A DNA stretch of 64,000 bases. Source: Zhuqueibacter pondensis. Lineage in GTDB: Bacteria; Zhuqueibacterota; Zhuqueibacteria; Zhuqueibacterales; Zhuqueibacteraceae. Under the pieces are notes generated by a model that saw only the letters and a program-made list of their open reading frames with translations, was not told where the DNA came from and searched no databases. The first letter of the stretch is position 1. Each line of letters starts with the position of its first letter. The position numbers and the translations under genes were made by a program. Below, one piece after another: positions 34,565 through 42,650 of the stretch. Where the stretch lies: contig JAPDQK010000002.1 of NCBI GenBank assembly GCA_034505955.1, forward strand, positions 162,558 through 226,557, read 5' to 3'.

Positions 34565-35197
34565 ATGAAAAACTATCTCGTCGAGTTCATCGGTACCTTT
34601 TTTCTTGTGTTGGTGGTCGGGCTTACAGTCATTGCGCCGGGAGCAGGCTCTCTGGCACCACTGGCCATTGGTTCCACCCTGATGATCATGGTTTATGCCG
34701 GTGGTCACCTTTCCGGCGGACATTACAATCCTGCCGTCACACTTGCCGTATGGTTGCGGGGTAAATGCGCTGCGAAGGATGTTGTGCCGTACATGATCGC
34801 ACAAGTTTTGGGAGGCCTGGTCGCGGCTTTATTAGTCGGCTTTTTCAAATCTGGTACCGTTGTCGAAGCGATGCCCCTGAATGTCGGCAGGGCATTGCTC
34901 ATCGAATTGTTGTTTACTTTTGCGCTCTGCTACGTGGTTTTGAATACCGCCACCTCGAAGAAAAACGCCGGCAATTCGTATTACGGCCTGGCGATTGGTT
35001 TTACCCTTGTTGTGGGGGCGTATGCTGGCGGCGCGATCTCGGGCGGCGCATATAATCCGGCGGTGGCTGTCGGCATCAGCACCATGGGCTTGAGCACTTT
35101 CGCGAACATTTGGATTTTTCTCGTGGCAAATTTCCTCGGCGGTGCGCTCGCGGCTTTGGTGTATAAGGCGGTCAATCCGGAAGAATACAAAAGCTGA
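34565..35197 (+). CDS. Aquaporin / MIP-family channel
   Basis: 210 residues from ATG 34565 (GGAGGAAGGG upstream). Six membrane helices with both half-helix motifs, SGGHYNPAVTLAVW and SGGAYNPAVAVGIS. The Arg that normally follows the second NPA and forms the ar/R filter is replaced by Val, so selectivity may be relaxed towards glycerol or gases. Its place after mscL and stress proteins suggests an osmotic role. A bidirectional terminator follows. Confidence 0.9.
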   Translation: MKNYLVEFIGTFFLVLVVGLTVIAPGAGSLAPLAIGSTLMIMVYAGGHLSGGHYNPAVTLAVWLRGKCAAKDVVPYMIAQVLGGLVAALLVGFFKSGTVVEAMPLNVGRALLIELLFTFALCYVVLNTATSKKNAGNSYYGLAIGFTLVVGAYAGGAISGGAYNPAVAVGISTMGLSTFANIWIFLVANFLGGALAALVYKAVNPEEYKS

Positions 35198-35254
35198 GGT
35201 GCGGTAGCGAGGCCTGAATGACCAGTCATACTGACCATTACACTTGCAAATAAA

Positions 35255-35291
35255 AAAAATCCCAACAGTTTTTTATGCTGTTGGGATTTTT
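35255..35291. terminator. Bidirectional terminator between aquaporin and DUF937 genes
   Basis: 14-bp arms AAAAATCCCAACAG / CTGTTGGGATTTTT with A-run on one side and T-run on the other; it serves the convergent genes on both strands. Confidence 0.92.
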
Positions 35292-35311
35292 ATTTTAAAC
35301 GTCGACGCTTG

Positions 35312-35914
35312 TTATCGTTTTTTCCCGCCCAACACCGCACCGAGGATGCTGCCCAACAGCCCGCCACCTCCGGTACCAGGCTGCGCTGCTTGCCCGCCGC
35401 CAAGACCGCGCATGAAGAAGCCTGCCACATCATCCAGGATGCTGCCATCACCATTTTGATCAATCAGAGCGGCGATACCTTGCAAACCGGCACCGCCAGT
35501 GTCACGGGTGCGCGTCAAGAAACCCAAAATGATGGGTGCCAACATCGGAATTATTTTCATCGCGGTATTGCGATCAAGATTGAATTGCTGGGAGAGCAAA
35601 TCGGCCGCCTGCACGCCGGACTCGCCGAGCAATCCACCCAGGCGCGGATCCGGGTTTTTATTTTGAGCTTGCTTGCTAAAAAGCCCGGCAATATCATCGA
35701 GTACGCTGGCACTACCGTACTTGTTTAAAATGTGATCGACGCGGGGGGCGCCGCCACGTTGCTCCATTTGGCGTTTCAACCCGCCGAGAATCATCGGCGC
35801 AACCTGGGGCAGGATTTGAGCCGCAGTGTCGGGATCGATGCCGAGTGTTGACGAAAGTTGATCCGTAACCTCGGGGCCGACTGATCCCATCAACTCTTCA
35901 AGAAAACCTGGCAT
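35312..35914 (-). CDS. DUF937-domain protein
   Basis: 200 residues. Two DUF937-type repeats are seen: an N-terminal LGIDPDTAAQILPQVAPMIL and a later FNLDRNTAMKIIPMLAPIIL, each followed by a GG-containing helix and an EF-like NGDGSILDDVAGFF. The C terminus is glycine-rich (GGGGLLGSILGAVLGG). The family is of unknown function but common near stress genes. Cytoplasmic. Transcribed towards the aquaporin gene. Confidence 0.85.
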   Translation of the reverse strand: MPGFLEELMGSVGPEVTDQLSSTLGIDPDTAAQILPQVAPMILGGLKRQMEQRGGAPRVDHILNKYGSASVLDDIAGLFSKQAQNKNPDPRLGGLLGESGVQAADLLSQQFNLDRNTAMKIIPMLAPIILGFLTRTRDTGGAGLQGIAALIDQNGDGSILDDVAGFFMRGLGGGQAAQPGTGGGGLLGSILGAVLGGKKR

Positions 35915-36015
35915 GATAAATCTCTCTGGTTAAAGTTCGTTGGTATAAAAGCGATTTATTTCATCACTAAAAGTCATAAAATAATTTTTTAATTGAAGCC
36001 AAGTGATCGGAGTCT

Positions 36016-36048
36016 CCTGCTGTGCAGTGAATTATTCCGCACAGCAGG
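36016..36048 (-). terminator. Hairpin between the two minus-strand genes
   Basis: Perfect 10-bp arms CCTGCTGTGC / GCACAGCAGG with a 13-base loop, between the 36156 gene and DUF937. No T-run on the minus strand, so termination is uncertain. Confidence 0.45.
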
Positions 36049-36155
36049 AAACTGCCATCCGCGGTTTCGGAATATGATCTTTGCCCGGTGACGCAGCATC
36101 CCGATTGAAACATGCGCCTCGGGAATGGCCAAGATCGCCTCGCCCGCTGGAAGAC

Positions 36156-36536
36156 TTACTTGCCGGTTGCTCCCGCGGATTTCTTGAAACCTGAGTAAAG
36201 GCCCCAAGCGCCGACAAGCAGATTAACGACAATACTTCCCCAGCCCTCGGTCATTTGAAATCCACCGACATTGTTGACACCCAAAGCGCCCAGAATGCCA
36301 ACCAGGCCGTTCAGACCACCCATTACCTGCGCACCGGTGCGCTGAGCGTTTGCCGATGCACCGAATCCGAGGTAGCTGAGCACCGCTCCGGATATGATGT
36401 TGAAGAGATTGCCACCGCCGGCAATCCCACCACCCGGGGTTTGGCCCAAAATGCTGCCAATTTGTGGAGCGAGCTGGCTGAGCAAGCCGATCACCAATTG
36501 GACGACACCGGCATAACGAGAAAACATTTTAGCCAT
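36156..36536 (-). CDS. Hypothetical Gly/Ala-rich membrane-active protein
   Basis: 126 residues from the ATG at 36536 (minus strand), which has GAGAGGAGG upstream. Rich in Gly and hydrophobic residues: VVQLVIGLLSQLAPQIGSIL, a glycine linker, then ISGAVLSYLGFGAS, LNGLVGILGALGV and IVVNLLVGAWGLYSGFKK. It may form two to three membrane helices. I do not recognise a family. A near-consensus promoter lies upstream; the DUF937 gene is downstream on the same strand. Confidence 0.65.
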   Translation of the reverse strand: MAKMFSRYAGVVQLVIGLLSQLAPQIGSILGQTPGGGIAGGGNLFNIISGAVLSYLGFGASANAQRTGAQVMGGLNGLVGILGALGVNNVGGFQMTEGWGSIVVNLLVGAWGLYSGFKKSAGATGK

Positions 36537-36686
36537 TTGTCTTTCCTCCTCTCTGTTGAGTTGAATACTGCGTGAATTGGTACTTCCCGTCTTGCGCATC
36601 GAAGTAGCTGCTTGAATTATCTTGCGGCATTTTCTTCCATTTGGTAGCTCAATGCAGCCGGATCAATGTGATGAAAACCCACTTCA

Positions 36687-36714
36687 ATTATATTAAAATT
36701 TGGACAAATGTCAA
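36687..36714 (-). promoter_or_regulatory. Near-consensus sigma-70 promoter for the 36156 gene
   Basis: On the minus strand: TTGACA (36714-36709), 16-base spacer, TATAAT (36692-36687). It lies about 150 bases before the start codon at 36536. Confidence 0.75.
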
Positions 36715-37196
36715 GAATCTTTTTCGACACCAACTAAATTGCAATTGATGTGCCGGATAAATCAGTTCTTGTCGTTGTTGCGGAAGGGCGATAAAAAAGA
36801 TACTTGTTTTTTGAACCTGGGATATTATATTAATAAAGTTTAACAAATCGTGTATCCCTGTAAACGCGTCCGCGGGTCAATTGACGCAATCAGGCAGGGT
36901 GATTTCACCCAGAGTTTTTGCCATTACGGGAGTAACAAGGCGTCAGGAATGTGCATGTCAGAGAAAACACTTTGCAATTTTTTGTTTTTGTTTCCTGTAC
37001 TAAAAGCGTCTGTTTCTGGCATGGATCTTGACATAGCATGAGCGGTTCTGTTTTTGCCACTGATATGTACATTTTCCTAAGCGTAAACGCTTTGCCCAAT
37101 GAAATTGGAGAAGCAAAACTTTATTTTTGTTTTTCCTGGCTCGTCATTGAATGATAATTGCCTGGAAACATCAATCTAAAAACGAGGTGAGTGAGA
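36715..37196. other. Intergenic region between divergent transcription units
   Basis: AT-rich, no gene supported. Near 37019 CTGGCATGGATCTTGACA resembles a sigma-54 site but lacks the -12 C. No repeats or RNA seen. Confidence 0.4.
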
Positions 37197-37601
37197 ATGA
37201 CAAGGCTGTTGAAAATTGAGGGCGTTGGCACCTCTTACGCTCGCAGGCTTCAAGACGCGGGAATCAAATCAATGCAGGCTTTGCTGGAAAAAGGTGCCAC
37301 ACCGCAGGGTCGAAAAGAAATCGCTGCGCAGGCAGGTATTGCCGAACCTTTCATTTTACGCTGGGTGAATCATGCTGATCTCTCTCGCATCAAGGGTGTT
37401 GGCGGACAATACGCCGAACTCCTGGAAGCTGCCGGGGTTGATACCGTTGTGGAACTGGCACAACGCAAAGCTGAAAACTTGCATAAACATCTAATCGCCA
37501 CCAATCAGGAAAAGAAGCTCGTTCGCAAGCTGCCGACGCAAACACAAGTTGGCGATTGGATCAAACAGGCCAAAAAATTGCCGCGCACGGTCGTTTACTG
37601 A
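37197..37601 (+). CDS. DUF4332 helix-hairpin-helix protein
   Basis: 134 residues with two helix-hairpin-helix-like units: LLKIEGVGTSYARRLQDAGI near the N terminus and LSRIKGVGGQYAELLEAAGV in the middle, followed by VVELAQRKAENLHKHL. This is the DUF4332 layout. HhH motifs commonly bind DNA non-specifically; the role here is unknown. ATG 37197 and GTG 37191 are both possible starts after GAGGTGA. Followed by the DUF3078 gene. Confidence 0.8.
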   Translation: MTRLLKIEGVGTSYARRLQDAGIKSMQALLEKGATPQGRKEIAAQAGIAEPFILRWVNHADLSRIKGVGGQYAELLEAAGVDTVVELAQRKAENLHKHLIATNQEKKLVRKLPTQTQVGDWIKQAKKLPRTVVY

Positions 37602-37643
37602 TGATGATCACTGGTTTTGCTCTATCCCAAGAAAGGAGAACTC

Positions 37644-38498
37644 ATGAGGAAACTGATTTTCTGTGCTTTGGGCTTGCTCGTTGTGAATGTTTATGCCCAA
37701 CAACCTGACACCGTGACAACTCCAAAAATTTGGACGCACAGCCTGGTCGGCGGGTTGAATCTCACGCAGGTATCATTTGATAATTGGGCACAGGGTGGCG
37801 AGAATGCGCTTGCCTATGCGCTTTCGATGATCGGCAAGTCCGTCTGTGATCGGTCGAAAACGAACTGGGAGACCAACTACAAATTCGCTTTCGGACAAAC
37901 GCGCCTGGGAGACCAGGGGTTGCGCAAGACCGACGATAAGATCGATCTCGAAACGGTCCTGACCTATAAATTGGGAACTTACATCAATCCCTACGTCGCC
38001 GCCACCTTGAAGACACAGTTCGCCAAAGGATATGACTACGGCACAAAGCCCAGGACTTCCGTCTCAAAATTCTTTGATCCTGGTTATTTGACGCAAAGTG
38101 TCGGCTTCGGTTACCAGCCGGTCACACAAATCAAAACCCGGCTTGGCGCCGCACTGCGAGAAGTGATTACCTCGGAATTTTCGGAATTCAAATATGCGGA
38201 TGATCCCAAAACCGCATCAATCGAAAAGACCAAAGTGGAGGGTGGCTTGGAGTTGGTGACAGAAGTCAACTGGCAGTTGCAATCCAATCTCCTCTTCACC
38301 GGGAAAGTCGAGCTGTTTGATCCCATCAAAAATATCGACAAGGTTGTGGTTCGCTCCGACAACACCCTTGCCGCGAAAGTGAGCAAGTATGTGAACGTCA
38401 ATCTCAACGTGCAATTTATCAAAGACCCGCCGGTCAATCGAGGAAAGAGGCAAATCAAGGAAACCCTGGGAATCGGCTTGAGTTATTCATTCTTATAA
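37644..38498 (+). CDS. DUF3078 outer-membrane beta-barrel-like protein
   Basis: 284 residues: signal peptide (1-18, ending VYAQ), then the DUF3078 pattern GGLNLTQVSFDNWAQGGENA and LSMIGKSVCDRSKTNWETNY, with alternating amphipathic strands to a C-terminal GIGLSYSFL ending in an aromatic-type residue pattern of outer-membrane barrels. The family is found mainly in Bacteroidota and relatives. Function unknown. AAGGAGA precedes ATG 37644. A strong terminator follows. Confidence 0.85.
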   Translation: MRKLIFCALGLLVVNVYAQQPDTVTTPKIWTHSLVGGLNLTQVSFDNWAQGGENALAYALSMIGKSVCDRSKTNWETNYKFAFGQTRLGDQGLRKTDDKIDLETVLTYKLGTYINPYVAATLKTQFAKGYDYGTKPRTSVSKFFDPGYLTQSVGFGYQPVTQIKTRLGAALREVITSEFSEFKYADDPKTASIEKTKVEGGLELVTEVNWQLQSNLLFTGKVELFDPIKNIDKVVVRSDNTLAAKVSKYVNVNLNVQFIKDPPVNRGKRQIKETLGIGLSYSFL

Positions 38499-38527
38499 TC
38501 GTCATAATTGATTTTGCAAATTTCACT

Positions 38528-38582
38528 GCGCGTCTGCCATACTCATTGCCGATTTTGTGCCATGGTAGACGCGCGTTTTTTT
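38528..38582 (+). terminator. Rho-independent terminator after the DUF3078 gene
   Basis: 13-bp arms GCGCGTCTGCCAT / ATGGTAGACGCGC with one G-T pair, 21-base loop, followed by T7. It occupies the upstream part of the next open frame and so excludes TTG 38546 as a start. Confidence 0.88.
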
Positions 38583-38593
38583 ATCATGTTGTC

Positions 38594-39487
38594 ATGCTGC
38601 CCCTGCTCTTCCTTTTGGCGATGACGGCCACCATTGGTGTCCAACAAACGCCCACCAGCACCCTGCGCGAAAACATCCAACGCTTGATTGAAAAACATAA
38701 CGGCACAGTCGGTCTGAGCATCCGCAATCTCACCAGCGGTGAGCAACTGGAGATTTTGGGTGACGAGCGTTTTCCGGCTGCCAGCGTGATCAAGATTCCG
38801 ATCATGGTCGAGGCTTTTGCTCGTGTCGCGAGTGGCGAAATCGATCCCAATCTCTTGCTCACTGTTGGCCGCCGGGACAAGGCGCGCGGCTCCGGCATTT
38901 TGAAAGCACTCAGCGACGGCAGCTCATACCGCTGGATCGATCTCATTACCATGTCGATTGCGCTCAGTGACAACACCGCAACCAACCTGCTGCTGAATCG
39001 CCTGGGTGTCGGTGCCGTCAACGAACGGATGAAAAACCTCGGTTTGATGAATACGTTGCTGTTTCAAAAAGTCTTTGCCAACAAGGTCGAAGTGCATCCG
39101 GAGTTGGCGAAGACTTACGGTTTGGGAATGACCACGCCCAATGAAATGGCCGTTTTGTTGGAGAGGTTGGCGAAAGGTGAAATCCTGTCAGCGCAACTTT
39201 CCGGTGAAATGGTGAGGATACTCAAGGCGCAGCAGAATACCAACATGCTGCCGCGTTTTTTACCGATTCGTGACGACATCCAGGTTGCCCACAAGACCGG
39301 CTCGATGAATGCGGTGCGTCATGATGTTGGCATTGTTTTCACGCCCAGGGCAAATTGGGTCATTTGCGTAATGACCAAAGACAATCGTGACACTTCGTGG
39401 AGTTGTGACAATGCCGCCGAGGTTTTGATTGGCCGAATTTCAAGGACGGTGTTCGATCATTTTTCGAATGATACAGGAAAATTTTGA
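38594..39487 (+). CDS. Class A beta-lactamase-like serine hydrolase
   Basis: 297 residues from ATG 38594. Signal peptide (LLFLLAMTATIGVQQ), then the penicillin-interactive motifs SxxK (AASVIKIPIM), SDN (IALSDNTATNLLLN) and KTG (VAHKTGSMNAVRHD). The usual class A omega-loop Glu motif (ExxLN) is not evident; the region reads VEVHPELAKTYGLG. It could be a true beta-lactamase or a DD-peptidase/esterase-like relative acting in the periplasm. No ribosome site is clear because the start follows a terminator T-run. Confidence 0.82.
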   Translation: MLPLLFLLAMTATIGVQQTPTSTLRENIQRLIEKHNGTVGLSIRNLTSGEQLEILGDERFPAASVIKIPIMVEAFARVASGEIDPNLLLTVGRRDKARGSGILKALSDGSSYRWIDLITMSIALSDNTATNLLLNRLGVGAVNERMKNLGLMNTLLFQKVFANKVEVHPELAKTYGLGMTTPNEMAVLLERLAKGEILSAQLSGEMVRILKAQQNTNMLPRFLPIRDDIQVAHKTGSMNAVRHDVGIVFTPRANWVICVMTKDNRDTSWSCDNAAEVLIGRISRTVFDHFSNDTGKF

Positions 39488-39697
39488 GGATCCTCCATTT
39501 GAAGCTATCAGACGACACCAGTTCTGATGCACTTGCTGTTACATGAAAAATCCCATGGATATTTTTCAGAATCCACGGAGTTCTGCTCAGCCACCGCCTG
39601 TTGAGGCAGTATTGAATCGATGACCATAAACCATGCCCGGTCAGCAAAGGATGCGCGTCTTCAAGGAACTTTGTTACAAAATATCCCAATGGGGGAT

Positions 39698-40996
39698 TTA
39701 CTGCACCAGCATCAGCTTCCTGGTCTGAACTTCACCACCACTTTCAAGCCGATACACATAGGTGCCGCTCGGAACTCGGAAGCCGTTATCGTCGCAACCA
39801 TCCCAATGAACTCTCTGCTCACCGGCGTTCATCTCGCCGACAAACAACGCGCGCACCGGCCGTCCCAGAAGATCAATGATCGTCAGTTTTACCGGCGCGG
39901 TTTTGACCAGACGAAACCGTATGGTCGTCGAAGGATTTCCGCCCCCAACAGTTGGGGTTTTCGCTGCGCGCGGGAAAGGATTCGGATAATTTTGTTCCAG
40001 GGAAAATTGGGAGGGTAACTTCTGGCCTGGTTCTTCGACGCGCGTGGCACGCTCGACCTCACTCCTCACAACGAAACGATCTGCAATCTTGCCATCAATG
40101 TCTTTGAAGTAGAAAGTGGCGAGGTTGGGAATGCCATTCACATTGAAGGTGCCGAACAGGGCGCCGTAATTCGCTTTCTGAGTGGCGGTATAAGTGCATG
40201 CCCACCAGGCTCCGGAGCGCTTTTGCACGCGAATGCTGGCACCCCCTGCTCCGGAGACGAAAACAAACGATTTGCCTTTGGTGAGAACCAACGTGTCCGC
40301 GCGACTGGCAACGGTTTGCTTCATCATATTGCTGAGCAAATGGGTTCGGCTGTAGGAATGCTCATGCGCGGTTGCGATAATCGCACCACCTTTGCGCGCT
40401 TCCTCGTACACTTCCCATCCGGTCTCATCTGTTTTGTCGCCCACTTGCATGGCGCGCATGTTTTTGTGCCAGCTGCAAATGCGCCAAATCGAGTTGTCCG
40501 CTGCCAGCCTGTCACGGACATAGGCATCGTGGCCGGAGCCGAGTGTGCCAGGGGCAACCAGAATGATGAAAATGCCCTTATATCGCAACGATGATTTCAC
40601 CCCCAAATCACCGTCCCATGTTATGCCCAGTCGATTGAGCCGGTTTTTCAGATATTGTTGATAACCATCTGACCCGCTCCATTTGACCATGTCGTGGTTT
40701 CCCACCGTGGCAAAGTATGGAAAATCGGCTCCGAGAATGTCGTTGATCTGAGCGTCCCACGCCGCGGGATTGTCTTGATAGTCAAAATCCCCCTGGTGCA
40801 AAACCACCTGCGCCCCCTCGGATTTGATCAGATTCAAAACCGCGCGCGCATTCGTTCCCAATCCCTGATCCCCGATGAACGCCATCTTGAAATTTACCGG
40901 TGTTTGCGCACACAGTGACTGCGCCACCACTACAGCAAAAACAACCGCCCACCTCGACATGACCAAGATCATTCCATTGATTTGATCACTCTTCAT
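39698..40996 (-). CDS. Secreted metallophosphoesterase with FlgD-like sorting domain
   Basis: 432 residues. Signal peptide (WAVVFAVVVAQSLCAQ), then calcineurin-like phosphoesterase motifs FIGDQGLG, LHQGDFDYQDN, ATVGNHDMV and ATAHEHSYSRT, which supply the two-metal site. A beta-rich spacer leads to a FlgD-like sorting tail (EQNYPNPFP, DLLGRPVRAL, WDGCDDNG, GTYVYRLES). An exported phosphatase, likely purple-acid-like or nucleotidase-like in substrate. ATG 40996 is used; in-frame ATGs at 40972 and 40960 fit the signal peptide equally well. Confidence 0.88.
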   Translation of the reverse strand: MKSDQINGMILVMSRWAVVFAVVVAQSLCAQTPVNFKMAFIGDQGLGTNARAVLNLIKSEGAQVVLHQGDFDYQDNPAAWDAQINDILGADFPYFATVGNHDMVKWSGSDGYQQYLKNRLNRLGITWDGDLGVKSSLRYKGIFIILVAPGTLGSGHDAYVRDRLAADNSIWRICSWHKNMRAMQVGDKTDETGWEVYEEARKGGAIIATAHEHSYSRTHLLSNMMKQTVASRADTLVLTKGKSFVFVSGAGGASIRVQKRSGAWWACTYTATQKANYGALFGTFNVNGIPNLATFYFKDIDGKIADRFVVRSEVERATRVEEPGQKLPSQFSLEQNYPNPFPRAAKTPTVGGGNPSTTIRFRLVKTAPVKLTIIDLLGRPVRALFVGEMNAGEQRVHWDGCDDNGFRVPSGTYVYRLESGGEVQTRKLMLVQ

Positions 40997-41446
40997 ACAT
41001 GTTTCGCATGCTGGATACCTTGCCCAATCACATGGTGGTGATTACGAAAAGGTGCTACTGAAATGTACTTCGACTGTTCGTAAAACTGGAAAAACGAGTT
41101 CTTGCATCCTCTGCAAATCATATCATACGCAACTGCCATGCCGTTTCGGCATTTGTGACACAACGATCTCATCCATGACATTTGCGAAAAATTTGGGGTC
41201 CTGATGAACCGGAATTTTTGAACCTGTTGTTTCATCCTCGAACAAGTTATTTGTCAGGATACGGATTTGAAACCAAACCCGAGATCGGTGACGATATTTT
41301 TAACGTAATCTCATATTTTATAGTTTGCTTGCGCCCTCGCTGTTGGCACTATTTTTGTCTTATCTATCTCATTGCGCAGCCTCATGTTGAAATAATCTCG
41401 ACGAGTGAACGCCTTGTTTCAGGTAACCACTCAGTCACGGGGGGGT
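40997..41446. other. Non-coding region upstream of the 41640 gene
   Basis: No gene seen. A weak sigma-54-like match TGGCACTATTTTTGT lies at 41344 with T instead of C at -12; not called. Confidence 0.4.
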
Positions 41447-41560
41447 GTCATTCTGGAAAAATCTTTTTTGATTCGAAAAATGTGCTTGAATTTTAAAAAG
41501 ATTCCCTACAAGCATAGCCTACGGCCGTAGGCTCTACGAGCCGTAGGCCGGCGGAATGAC
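41447..41560. repeat. MITE-like element, GTCATTC family, copy 1
   Basis: Starts GTCATTCTGGAAAAATC and ends GGCGGAATGAC. Internal AATCTTTTTT and AAAAAGATTCC form inverted arms; the right part holds GCCTACGGCCGTAGGC and a second GCCGTAGGC. The flanks are also partly complementary (GTCACGGGG / CCCCGGTCAC). Related to the element at 61332. Confidence 0.6.
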
Positions 41561-41639
41561 AATTACACCCCGGTCACTGCGGCATTATTATTTCAGCTTA
41601 TTGTAAGAAATTGTTATCGTAATTTTATTTTTTGTTTTT

Positions 41640-42470
41640 ATGACGAAATTGCAACAGAGATTTCTTGGGGGAATCTGGCTGAGTGTCCTATCGGTGTGGC
41701 CGATGCACGCACAAACGGAATTTGTTCCAAGCGCACAGATTGATTCCACATCGGAGTGTGTTGCCATTTTGGAGATCTCCGGCGCCGTGCTTAATCGGTC
41801 ACAAATCCGGAGAATGGAGGCAGCGCTTGCCAAGGCATGTCGTGAGGAATCAAATTTTACGGTTGCTTCTGTCTCTGCCCTGGAGGCCTATCGCAAAAGT
41901 CATCCGCGCTTTTCAGTTTTTGCCCCGGCACAGGTGCAGGAACTGTGTCGAAATCTGGGATTGAATTATCTGATTGTTTCGACCTTTGAATTCGTTTCGT
42001 TGTCCGAATCGAGATCGGAACCGGGCGAGGCCAGGGCCCAGAGTGCGCCGGCCTGGCGGGTCACTTTGCGCTGGTTGGATGGCAGTACCGGCCAAATCAC
42101 GAAAATCCATGCGCGGGAATGTAGCGGTGATATTGACATGCCGGAGTCTTTTCCTCTGCGTGAATTGTTCCGCGCATTGCTCGAGTCACCCGACATCATC
42201 GTGCCGGTTGAGGACAGCGCAACGGAAATGCCTCCACCTGCCATCTGGATTTCGGAAGTGACCGCGCCGATGAGTGATAGTTCCGCTTCCGATCACGCAG
42301 CCATGACCACGTCGTTGAATCAAAACCAGCGGGGCAAGCGCTGGTTATGGTACATTGCCGGGGCAGCTCTGGTCAGTGGTGGCTCAGCCGTGTTTTTCCT
42401 GGGCAATTCATCGAAACCTGCGCCACCTGCAAAAACCTTGCTGCCGGAGCCACCGGATCCGCCAAAGTGA
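41640..42470 (+). CDS. Hypothetical secreted/membrane protein, TolB-N/CsgG-like N-terminal region
   Basis: 276 residues: signal peptide (ending PMHAQTEF), a ~150-residue alpha/beta region (VAILEISGAVLNRSQIRRME ... LCRNLGLNYLIVSTFEF) that looks like the small domain of CsgG/TolB-N-type proteins that compute or hold a score string, then an acidic linker and one C-terminal membrane helix (WLWYIAGAALVSGGSAVFFL) with a Pro-rich tail. I cannot name a family with confidence. It precedes the giant surface protein by 180 bases and may be in its operon. Confidence 0.6.
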   Translation: MTKLQQRFLGGIWLSVLSVWPMHAQTEFVPSAQIDSTSECVAILEISGAVLNRSQIRRMEAALAKACREESNFTVASVSALEAYRKSHPRFSVFAPAQVQELCRNLGLNYLIVSTFEFVSLSESRSEPGEARAQSAPAWRVTLRWLDGSTGQITKIHARECSGDIDMPESFPLRELFRALLESPDIIVPVEDSATEMPPPAIWISEVTAPMSDSSASDHAAMTTSLNQNQRGKRWLWYIAGAALVSGGSAVFFLGNSSKPAPPAKTLLPEPPDPPK

Positions 42471-42650
42471 TGCAACGTGGCGCGAATTCCTCAGCGCAGC
42501 CAAACAGAAAGAAGCATGAATCATTCACGGAGTTTTTGATTCTGCCTCCGTGAGCGATCATTTCCGTGAGCAGAAATTTCCCTGATTTTTGCAAAGACCA
42601 CGTCCGATGATTTCGCTTTAATAGACTAAAATGGCCGGGGAGATCAGTTT

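Noticed and set aside
37019..37036. Sigma-54 promoter before the DUF4332 gene
   Set aside because: CTGGCATGGATCTTGACA has A instead of C in the -12 GC, and the gene start is 160 bases away.
41344..41358. Sigma-54 promoter before the 41640 gene
   Set aside because: TGGCACTATTTTTGT has T for the -12 C, lies ~280 bases upstream, and a MITE intervenes.
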